Of a DNA stretch of 5,594 nt, positions 1 to 5,594 are shown piece by piece. The stretch's first letter is position 1; each line of letters opens with the position of its first letter. The stretch is from Bacteroidaceae bacterium (GTDB lineage: Bacteria; Bacteroidota; Bacteroidia; Bacteroidales; Bacteroidaceae), in contig JAQVXN010000146.1 in the NCBI GenBank assembly GCA_028709135.1, positions 1 through 5,594 of the forward strand, written 5' to 3'. The position numbers and the translations under genes were made by a program. Under the pieces are notes generated by a model. It had not been told where the DNA came from. It did not search any database and saw nothing but the letters and a program-made list of their open reading frames with translations.

Positions 1-109
1 ACTCTTTTTTCGTCTTTTGTAATTGTACTTGTTGTTCTGTTACGGAAGCACCGTAAAGCTGCCGGATAGCGTTGACTACCGAAGAAGTAATTACGTCGTC
101 TATATTCAT
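1..109 (-). CDS. argS: Arginyl-tRNA synthetase, N-terminal fragment (cut by window edge)
   Basis: Reading the minus strand from the ATG at 109-107 gives 36 uninterrupted codons that run off the left edge. The peptide starts MNIDDVITSS, continues through VVNAIRQLYG and ends with QVQLQKTKKE. The spacing of a short helical start, an 'LYG' turn and the 'VQLQKTKKE' strand is what I recall for the start of the N-terminal (Add-1) domain of Bacteroidales ArgS, which contacts the tRNA D-loop region. The enzyme charges tRNA-Arg with arginine in the cytoplasm using ATP. Its catalytic domain and HIGH motif lie outside the window. The start is supported by a promoter 40 bp upstream and by a TA-rich leader without Shine-Dalgarno, normal for Bacteroidota. 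The identification rests on 36 residues recognised from memory, so it is strong but not certain. Confidence 0.85.
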   Translation of the reverse strand, partial: MNIDDVITSSVVNAIRQLYGASVTEQQVQLQKTKKE

Positions 110-149
110 CTTGTCTTATATATCTGTTGAGAAGTCTATTATAAGGGTA

Positions 150-178
150 CAAAGTTACGAAAAAAACATATAGCACAA
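150..178 (-). promoter_or_regulatory. Promoter of argS (Bacteroidota -33/-7 type)
   Basis: On the minus strand TAACTTTG (157-150) matches the Bacteroidota -7 consensus TAnnTTTG exactly. An upstream TTG (178-176) lies 18 bp away and fits the -33 element. Transcription would begin near 143-145, giving a leader of about 35 nt before the argS ATG. It is the only one of the three promoters here with both elements in plausible register. It suggests that argS is transcribed independently of the hydrolase gene upstream on the same strand. Confidence 0.65.
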
Positions 179-362
179 GTGGTTCCCTGTATTTTATACT
201 TAAGGAGTATCGTTATAGACAACTTCTTGAAGTGACATTAAAAATGTTTCAAGCTAATTATGGAGGTGAGATCGAAAAAGATTATTTAAAATCAAATGAA
301 AACAGTTACAGATAATCTTCAAAATATGGGAAGGCTCTATTTCGGGTGTGCTGCAATTATTT
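179..362. other. Intergenic gap between hydrolase stop and argS promoter
   Basis: This AT-rich spacer separates two minus-strand genes. I see no RNA gene and no clear rho-independent terminator for the upstream hydrolase gene: no GC-rich stem followed by a T-run on the minus strand. A weak 5-bp inverted repeat (ATACT/AGTAT, 196-210) has no T-tract in either direction. On the plus strand 145-315 is an open stretch of 56 sense codons. Its only ATG (244) would give a 23-residue peptide that I do not recognise. Confidence 0.5.
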
Positions 363-2459
363 TTAAGGAGTGGGACGGTCATATTTCATGCCTGCTTTTT
401 CGCGAGGAGCTTTTGATCCAAAGGCGTCACGGAGCAATGCGTCTTCTTTGTTCCACGATTGGAGCATATAGTCGTAACGTGCAGCTACAACGTCCCAATG
501 GAATGGACGATTCTCTTGCATCCATAAATCGTGGTGCCAAGTTTTAAGCTCTTTGGTTAAATCGCGTAAACTTCCTATTTTGCTGGCGTAGGGCATAACC
601 ATGTCATAGATCGCGGTATTGACAGGGCGGCCCTTATCATCGTCGCGACAGAAATCATCGTAGCGGCGAGAGAGGTCTGCTGCCATTTCTGCTTTTGCAA
701 ATACAAAATTCATTCGCCGTGCGCCGAAGCGTAAAGCTTCGATTGTGGATTGATGGAGATGAGCTTCGTCTCTACCTTCTGTGAAGAGTAGAAAAGCTTC
801 GCTGCATCTAGTGTGCAGCATTTCCATTTTACCTGATTTCTGAATGATATTCTGCTGGGAGACTCCGTTGTCATCAAAGGGTACGGTGTATGCCCAGTCG
901 CAAAAAATGTCTGATCCCATGGAGGTGTGGACAGATGAAAGTGAGTCTATGCCTGCTGAGAACAGGTGATCATTCCCATTTCGGTAGAAAGCCCAATCGA
1001 AAGCTTTTTTGAAGGGCTCAAAAGGTGTATCAAGTTCATCCTCCCAAGCGCAACAGGCTCCGTATAGAATGCCGTACCATCCCATATTGAAGAGGTCTTC
1101 TCCCATGTCGTCCCACGTGGCGTTGAGCATTCCTAGAGTATGATATTTTTTGCCGTCACGTAACATGCTGCGGATGTTGACCAAATGGGCATCATAGGCA
1201 GGAAATACACGCCCGCCCCAAAAGGTGCCAGGTGCAACGATTGTGCGTATGCCAGCTTTGTCATAAGGACCCATAGAGTAGTCATAGGAAGAGCGTGGGA
1301 GGTAGTCCCAAACTACCGGAATCATGTTGTGCGGTATTTTTGTGAGGTCAACACCGGGTTTTTCACTGATTTCACCCCAGAAGAGAAGTTTTTTATCTTT
1401 TAGTGCGGGTAGTTGGCTTACGCGTCGTAGATGATTGAAAAAGACGTTATCCACACCTTCTTGTTTGACGAGTTCGGCACTTTTCCCGAGTCCTAATTCA
1501 AAAGCTTCGTCGCAACCGATATGTACAAAATTGGAGTGAAACTGTGGTACAATTTCATTCAAATAGTTTTGTAAAAAATTGTAAGTGTCTTCTACTGCGG
1601 GACTTAGCACCTGCCCGTTGCGCCGTTCTCCGAGGTAACTAAGTAATCCGTCGCGTACGGCGTAATGCATGTGTCCTAGACATTCTTGCTGTGGGATGAC
1701 GTCTATATGATATTTTTGTGCGTAGTCTGCGATTTCTTTTTGTTCTTCTTGGCTTACGGTACCACCATAGAGATTGATGCCTGGATATTTATGAGATTGA
1801 AAGATGGTTTCACCATAGATGCAGTAACCGTTAATTTTATATTCTGCCAAGGTGCGGATTTGTTGTTTTACGAATTCTAAGTTTGGAATGGGACCGCGAC
1901 TCCAATCGTCTTGAATCCAACGATATCGCAAGGCCGGTGCATCCGCAATTTTTACATTACGATAAGAGAGTGTGCCGTCTTCATTTCGATAGCCCAGTTG
2001 ACGTAGAGTCTGTATTCCATAAAAGACTCCAGCTCCTGTTTTGGCTTCAATGATTACGCGGTTTTTATCAATGAGTAGTATGTAACTTTCTGGATTGTTC
2101 GTGTCTAGCGTCAACCCCGCGTTTCTAAGAGCTTTGTCTATATTGCGATTTTTCCCGATACGGGCAATGATTATACCTTGTTTTGCAAAATGTCCTTTCT
2201 TCTTTATGCTCCAACTGATGTCTTTGGTGTAGTTGTCTACCAATGTACTGACAGCAAAGGCATCATCTGCAATGGAGTCGCTGAGCAAGTTCACAGAAAC
2301 CTTCTTACCGCAGTTTAAGTCTCCTGTGCCTACAACAACGTGGTTAGGATATGGAATGAGTGGAAGAGCGTTTGCGCGTAAAGCGTTCGGTGTCTGTGCT
2401 TTTGAAGGTGTGCCGGCATAAACCGCTAGTATGAAAATGATAAATAAAATCCGTTTCAT
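363..2459 (-). CDS. Secreted glycoside hydrolase family 20 protein (beta-N-acetylhexosaminidase-like)
   Basis: Predicted to remove terminal N-acetylhexosamine residues from glycans outside the cytoplasm. The 698-residue product starts with a type I signal peptide (hydrophobic core about 4-15, likely cleavage SKA|QT after residue 21). There is no lipobox Cys. Residues 30-165 resemble the zincin-like GH20 N-terminal domain, ending in the typical GVFYGIQTLRQL (144-155). The TIM barrel starts at APALRYRWIQDD (174-185). HIGCDE (313-318) supplies the Asp317-Glu318 pair that in GH20 enzymes orients the substrate N-acetyl group and acts as general acid. The usual second Gly is Cys316. LLFWGE (358-363) and WDDMGEDLFNMGW (449-461) are further barrel-end motifs with aromatic and acidic residues. 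Residues 480-698 look helical and match nothing I know. Nine cysteines are many for an exported enzyme. The start is set by the signal peptide and a -7 box 38 bp upstream. It reads divergently from the outer-membrane protein gene, and argS follows on the same strand. The fold is well supported; the sugar specificity is not. Confidence 0.87.
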   Translation of the reverse strand: MKRILFIIFILAVYAGTPSKAQTPNALRANALPLIPYPNHVVVGTGDLNCGKKVSVNLLSDSIADDAFAVSTLVDNYTKDISWSIKKKGHFAKQGIIIARIGKNRNIDKALRNAGLTLDTNNPESYILLIDKNRVIIEAKTGAGVFYGIQTLRQLGYRNEDGTLSYRNVKIADAPALRYRWIQDDWSRGPIPNLEFVKQQIRTLAEYKINGYCIYGETIFQSHKYPGINLYGGTVSQEEQKEIADYAQKYHIDVIPQQECLGHMHYAVRDGLLSYLGERRNGQVLSPAVEDTYNFLQNYLNEIVPQFHSNFVHIGCDEAFELGLGKSAELVKQEGVDNVFFNHLRRVSQLPALKDKKLLFWGEISEKPGVDLTKIPHNMIPVVWDYLPRSSYDYSMGPYDKAGIRTIVAPGTFWGGRVFPAYDAHLVNIRSMLRDGKKYHTLGMLNATWDDMGEDLFNMGWYGILYGACCAWEDELDTPFEPFKKAFDWAFYRNGNDHLFSAGIDSLSSVHTSMGSDIFCDWAYTVPFDDNGVSQQNIIQKSGKMEMLHTRCSEAFLLFTEGRDEAHLHQSTIEALRFGARRMNFVFAKAEMAADLSRRYDDFCRDDDKGRPVNTAIYDMVMPYASKIGSLRDLTKELKTWHHDLWMQENRPFHWDVVAARYDYMLQSWNKEDALLRDAFGSKAPREKAGMKYDRPTP

Positions 2460-2496
2460 TAAAATGGTCAGTTTTTTTATAAGAATATTTCTCCTG

Positions 2497-2504
2497 CAAA
2501 GATA
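2497..2504 (-). promoter_or_regulatory. -7 promoter element of the GH20 gene
   Basis: On the minus strand TATCTTTG (2504-2497) is an exact match to the Bacteroidota TAnnTTTG box. It would start transcription around 2490, leaving a leader of about 30 nt before the ATG at 2459. No well-placed -33 TTTG is visible: the nearest TTG (2532-2530) leaves a 25-bp spacer, longer than usual, so the promoter may be weak or activator-dependent. A second, more distal match, TATATTTG (2568-2561), could be an alternative but also lacks a -33 partner. Confidence 0.55.
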
Positions 2505-2744
2505 ATAAAAAGGCGCTAACTAGTATCTTCAACAATAGAAAGAGAATCCGTAAAATGCAACAAATATATTTTGAAATATAGCAAGATCTTTTTTTGCGTG
2601 ACAATATTTGAAAAAACTAAAAGCGTTTATGGCAGGAGAATAATGTTAACTAGGCATTTTCAGTGCCTCTTGAAGTGACAATTGCCCACAAATGATTTTT
2701 GGAATGAAAATGTGAAGAGAGTTGAGAATTCTAGTATGATTATT

Positions 2745-2756
2745 CAAATTAATTTG
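2745..2756. repeat. 12-bp perfect palindrome in the divergent spacer
   Basis: CAAATTAATTTG reads the same on both strands. It can be extended as ATT...AAT if one T (2757) is bulged. It lies 139 bp upstream of the plus-strand -7 box and about 240 bp upstream of the minus-strand one. The two-fold symmetry fits a site for a dimeric regulator. However, one palindrome of this length is expected by chance in a few kilobases, and more in AT-rich DNA, so an operator role is only a guess. Confidence 0.25.
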
Positions 2757-2894
2757 TAATAAATGAAGCGTGAAAAACTCAAATAGTTGGTTGGTGTGAA
2801 AAGTCGATGAGCCCTTCTCTGTAAGTTCTGAAAGGAAAATGATATGGTAGGTGAAAAAAAAGAAACAAAGTAATGTTACCTAACCGTATTTGCA

Positions 2895-2902
2895 TAACTT
2901 TG
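2895..2902 (+). promoter_or_regulatory. -7 promoter element of the outer-membrane protein gene; decides its start codon
   Basis: TAACTTTG is an exact TAnnTTTG match and is identical to the argS box. The -33 region (about 2870-2877) holds only a weak match (TGTT at 2874). Transcription would begin near 2908, with a leader of about 20 nt before the ATG at 2930. The alternative in-frame ATG at 2873 is upstream of this box, so it would not be in the transcript. This agrees with the signal peptide, which begins exactly at 2930. Confidence 0.65.
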
Positions 2903-2929
2903 CAACTCGAAATATTCGAAATTCATTGT

Positions 2930-5407
2930 ATGAGAAAATTCATAATTTCGCTACTTGTGCTGATATTTCCAGTAGGGGTAGCCGTTGCGCAGACGTCAGG
3001 ACGCTGTGCAGTTGAGGGTGTGCTTCAGGATTCCCTTACAGGACAGCCAGAAGGCTATGCCACAGTGCGTTTGATGCTGCCAGACAGCAAAACTCCTGTC
3101 AGTACAGCTCTTTCTGATGCAAAAGGTAATTTTAAACTTACGGTAGCCAAGCCTGGCACTTATCAACTGATTTGCTCCAGTATTGGCAAAAAGTCAATAA
3201 TGCGTTCCGTAACATTGGGAAAAGATGCTGTGCAAATGGGCACTCTCAAAATGGGAACGGACAATTTGCTTGGTGAAGTGAAAGTGAAAGCACAACGGCC
3301 ATTAGTGAAATCGGAAGTCGATAAGTTAACCTATTCTATCGCTGATGATCCAGATGCCCAAACCAATTCCTTACTTGAAATGTTACGTAAAGTGCCGTTA
3401 GTAACTGTGGACGGGGAGGACAATATTAAAGTGAATGGAAATGCCAACTTTAAAGTATATGTGAATGGGAAACCTAATCAAATGATGTCATCAAATCCTT
3501 CATTGATCTTCAAAAGCTATCCTGCATCTGCGATTAAGAAAATAGAAGTTATTACGAATCCGGGAGCGAAATATGACGCAGAAGGCGTAGCCGGAGTACT
3601 CAATATTATTACAAATACGGATACGAGCATCAATGGCTACAGTTTGACTCCAAGTCTGCGTGTAGATAATTCGAGTACGATGGGTTCTATTTTTGGCATG
3701 ACGCAAATAGGAAAGTTTACGATGTCGGTACATTATGGGGCCGGTTATTTTTATCAACCTACTTCAAAAACATGGAGTGAAAGGGAAGTTTTTGCGGAAA
3801 CAGTGAATCATTTGCTTCGTTCTGATGGAAGAGCAACACCAAGAGGAATGTTTCAATTTGGGAATATGGATGGTAGTTATGAATTTTCAACGCATGATTT
3901 ATTGAGCTTTTCAGCTGGAATTCATGGCTATGGTGGCAAACAAAATTCGGACGTTGATAATGTGATGCGCAATACAGCAGGTAATACAGTTTACAGCTAT
4001 CATCAGCATATGCATACTCGTCAGTCGCAACCCAATATCAATGCTTCTGCAGATTATCAACATACATTTAAAGAAGATCAAACCTTGACTTTTTCATATC
4101 AGTTGAATACCCTACCTGGTTATACAAAAAATACGACTACCTACACGAATCTGCAAAATATACCGTTTACCTTGACAGATCTCTATATGGATTCAAAAAC
4201 ACATCGTTATGAACATACTGGTCAGTTGGATTTTACTACGCCATTGTGGAAAATACATAAAATAAGTACAGGAGTAAAATACATCTATCGTATCAATAAG
4301 AGTGACAATGAGGAAGATAATCGGACTGCAGGGAGCGAGGATCCATTTACCTATAATGATGAGCATAGTCTGCGTTATAGACAGCGTGGTGACATTGCTG
4401 CTGCCTATCTAGAATATAACTTGAAGTTAAAAAATCTTTCTGCTATGGCCGGGGCGCGTTATGAGAATTATCATATAGATGTGACTTATCCGGATGGAAA
4501 GCGAGATGGATTTAAAACTGATTTGGGTGATCTGGTACCTTCTATTAGTCTGGGTTACAATTTGTCACCTACACAAATGCTCAAAATGAGTTATAATATG
4601 CGTATTCAGCGCCCGGATATTGCAGCTTTGTCTCCCTATGTAACCAGAAGTACACCCGAACAAATGGCTTATGGAAATCCGAATCTGAAGTCGGCGAGAG
4701 CACACAATATAGATCTGAGCTATAATAATTTTAGTACAAAATTCAGTTTGAATACAACATTATCCTATAGTTTTTCTAACAATGGGTTGACTTCATATTC
4801 GTTTATGGATAATCAGAACATATTAAATACAACGAGTGATAATTTCCTCCACAGTAAAGGACTCAACCTGAATGTATATATGAATTGGATGATTCTTAGC
4901 GGTACATCTCTCAATTTGAATGGAGGTGGTAGCTATCAGGATTTAAAGGTGAAGCGCATGCAAGATCACAATTCTGGTTTCCAGGCTTTTTGCTGGGGAG
5001 GTATTACCCAACAATTGCCGGCTAAACTGAAAGCGGAACTCTGGATGGGTGGTAATACACGTGAAACGCAATTACAAGGAAAGGGTCCTGGATTCCTGTT
5101 TTATTCTCTTAATTTAAGTCGAGAATTTATGAAAGAAAACCGCTTGCGTATTTCTCTGCGTGCAGGAAACTTCTTAGGTCGTTATCATAACTTTAGCAGC
5201 GAAACAGAAACAAGCACATTCCGCTCTACGAGCGATACGCGTGTGGATTTACTTCGTTTGGGTATTGGCATCAGTTATCGTTTAGGATCTCTAAATGCAT
5301 CTGTAAAGAAAACTGCTCACCGTATTGAAAATGATGATGTTCAACAAACCCAGGGAAAGACGGATCAGCAAACAGGTACACAGCAAGGCGTTGTAAATGG
5401 GAATTAA
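2930..5407 (+). CDS. Outer-membrane beta-barrel protein, TonB-dependent receptor-like, with carboxypeptidase-regulatory-like domain
   Basis: A predicted outer-membrane channel or receptor of 825 residues; its cargo is unknown. The signal peptide (1-20, VAVA|QT) begins at 2930. Extending to the ATG at 2873 would add 19 residues ahead of it, so 2930 is the start. Residues 25-107 are a carboxypeptidase-regulatory-like beta-sandwich (EGVLQDSLTGQP, then DAKGNFKL and the YQL strand). LGEVKVKA (114-121) resembles the L-x-E-V-x-V segment that serves as TonB box in Bacteroidota receptors. The plug spans about 128-230, with FKVYVNGKP (174-182), IKKIEVITNPGAKYDAEG (202-219) and VLNIITN (223-229). The rest is a barrel of alternating strands, including the family block with RPDIAALSP (561-569) and GNPNLK (582-587). 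It resembles the Bacteroidota outer-membrane beta-barrel family (PF14905 type) more than SusC proteins, which are usually near 1000 residues and paired with SusD. No SusD follows. After the last strand (LRLGIGISYRLG, 775-786) comes a 39-residue polar tail rich in Gln, Thr and Asn. The gene is divergent from the GH20 gene and intact. Confidence 0.87.
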   Translation: MRKFIISLLVLIFPVGVAVAQTSGRCAVEGVLQDSLTGQPEGYATVRLMLPDSKTPVSTALSDAKGNFKLTVAKPGTYQLICSSIGKKSIMRSVTLGKDAVQMGTLKMGTDNLLGEVKVKAQRPLVKSEVDKLTYSIADDPDAQTNSLLEMLRKVPLVTVDGEDNIKVNGNANFKVYVNGKPNQMMSSNPSLIFKSYPASAIKKIEVITNPGAKYDAEGVAGVLNIITNTDTSINGYSLTPSLRVDNSSTMGSIFGMTQIGKFTMSVHYGAGYFYQPTSKTWSEREVFAETVNHLLRSDGRATPRGMFQFGNMDGSYEFSTHDLLSFSAGIHGYGGKQNSDVDNVMRNTAGNTVYSYHQHMHTRQSQPNINASADYQHTFKEDQTLTFSYQLNTLPGYTKNTTTYTNLQNIPFTLTDLYMDSKTHRYEHTGQLDFTTPLWKIHKISTGVKYIYRINKSDNEEDNRTAGSEDPFTYNDEHSLRYRQRGDIAAAYLEYNLKLKNLSAMAGARYENYHIDVTYPDGKRDGFKTDLGDLVPSISLGYNLSPTQMLKMSYNMRIQRPDIAALSPYVTRSTPEQMAYGNPNLKSARAHNIDLSYNNFSTKFSLNTTLSYSFSNNGLTSYSFMDNQNILNTTSDNFLHSKGLNLNVYMNWMILSGTSLNLNGGGSYQDLKVKRMQDHNSGFQAFCWGGITQQLPAKLKAELWMGGNTRETQLQGKGPGFLFYSLNLSREFMKENRLRISLRAGNFLGRYHNFSSETETSTFRSTSDTRVDLLRLGIGISYRLGSLNASVKKTAHRIENDDVQQTQGKTDQQTGTQQGVVNGN

Positions 5408-5594
5408 AAAGCTGTTTTGAATTTTTAGAAAAAGAATAGTATGAAAAGTTCTGAATTCTTTTGGCCTCTTTTTGCCGAATTCCCTGTGCTAGTTTCGGCT
5501 CTGTCTGTAAAGTTGGGGATTTAACAAGTTGCGGTCATTAGAGATCACCCATTTAATGCTTCCGTTGGAGTTCATTACTCAAGATAACTAAAGT
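5408..5594. other. Right-end intergenic sequence, no supported gene
   Basis: I see no tRNA, no clear terminator and no convincing gene. An ATG at 5441 opens a 27-residue frame (MKSSEFFWPL..., stop 5522-5524), which I do not recognise. Overlapping inverted repeats are present: GAATTC at 5453-5458 and 5477-5482 flanking GGC/GCC, and GCCGAA (5474-5479) with TTCGGC (5494-5499). Neither is followed by a T-run, so they are poor intrinsic terminators. On the minus strand 5594-5553 reads 13 codons and a stop, which could be the end of a gene beginning beyond the window, but it is too short to judge. Confidence 0.4.

Larger units (their letters stand above)
2460..2929. other. Long divergent intergenic region between GH20 and outer-membrane protein genes
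   Basis: These 470 bp carry the outward-facing promoters at each end (2497-2504 minus, 2895-2902 plus). About 330 bp between them (2535-2870) have no gene I can support. The stretch is AT-rich, with frequent stops in all frames. It contains a perfect 12-bp palindrome CAAATTAATTTG (2745-2756), a small hairpin AGGCA/TGCCT (2652-2668) and an A-rich tract (2853-2868) just upstream of the plus-strand promoter that could act as an UP-like element. The tiny open frame 2844-2873 (9 codons, preceded by AAAGGA) lies upstream of the inferred transcription start. I see no tRNA, riboswitch or transposon end. Confidence 0.6.

Noticed and set aside
2344..2604. 86-residue minus-strand frame overlapping the hydrolase start, with a hydrophobic stretch
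   Set aside because: It overlaps the signal peptide region of the hydrolase in another frame, covers its promoter and has low-complexity AT-driven composition.
2652..2668. Small hairpin AGGCA/TGCCT, extendable by a G-T pair, as a terminator or attenuator
   Set aside because: The stem is short and no T-run follows on either strand; it is also not between a gene end and its neighbour.
2844..2873. Nine-codon frame MVGEKKETK preceded by AAAGGA and ending in a TAATG overlap with the ATG at 2873, resembling a leader peptide coupled to the outer-membrane protein
   Set aside because: The -7 box at 2895-2902 puts transcription start downstream of both, and the real start at 2930 is marked by the signal peptide. 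No promoter for the small frame is visible.
5453..5499. Inverted repeats around the two GAATTC sites and GCCGAA/TTCGGC as a terminator of the outer-membrane protein gene
   Set aside because: The T-rich stretches lie before or within the loops rather than after the stem, so it does not have the form of an intrinsic terminator.
5441..5524. 27-residue frame MKSSEFFWPL... as a small gene
   Set aside because: It has no promoter box, no recognisable similarity and is of a length expected by chance. A TAG/ATG junction at 5438-5443 does not help.
5553..5594. End of a minus-strand gene entering from the right edge (13 codons and TAA)
   Set aside because: Thirteen codons without a stop are common by chance and the residues are not recognisable.
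1..5594. CRISPR array, insertion sequence, toxin-antitoxin pair, phage genes or retron-like RNA
   Set aside because: I saw no regularly spaced repeats, no transposase or reverse transcriptase motifs, no terminal inverted repeats and no small gene pairs; the window is almost filled by three ordinary genes.

Overview
The window looks like an ordinary chromosomal segment of a Bacteroidales bacterium (Bacteroides/Prevotella/Parabacteroides type). Four things point there: three copies of the Bacteroidota -7 promoter box TAnnTTTG placed just upstream of genes, no Shine-Dalgarno sequences at the chosen starts, signal peptides that cleave before Gln (A|QT), and a carboxypeptidase-regulatory-like + plug + beta-barrel outer-membrane protein of a type typical of that phylum.

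Layout. Bases 1-109 (minus strand) hold the first 36 codons of arginyl-tRNA synthetase (argS), cut off by the left edge. Its promoter lies at 150-178. Bases 179-362 are a gap with no convincing gene. Bases 363-2459 (minus strand) encode a 698-residue secreted glycoside hydrolase of the GH20 beta-N-acetylhexosaminidase type, with its own -7 box at 2497-2504. A long (470 bp) divergent intergenic region follows. Bases 2930-5407 (plus strand) encode an 825-residue outer-membrane beta-barrel protein of the TonB-dependent-receptor-like family, driven by a -7 box at 2895-2902. That box sits downstream of the more upstream in-frame ATG at 2873 and so fixes the start at 2930. Bases 5408-5594 hold no gene I can support.

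How the genes relate. argS is housekeeping and simply lies downstream of the hydrolase on the same strand, with its own promoter. The hydrolase (periplasmic or secreted) and the beta-barrel protein (outer membrane) are divergently transcribed. They could serve glycan scavenging together, but nothing in the window proves this: there is no SusD-like lipoprotein and no sigma/anti-sigma pair or other regulator.

I did not find a new biological system. The points most worth a second look are the altered catalytic motif of the GH20 protein (HIGCDE rather than HxGGDE), its unassigned C-terminal third, the hydrophilic tail after the last barrel strand of the outer-membrane protein, and the long divergent spacer containing a 12-bp perfect palindrome.
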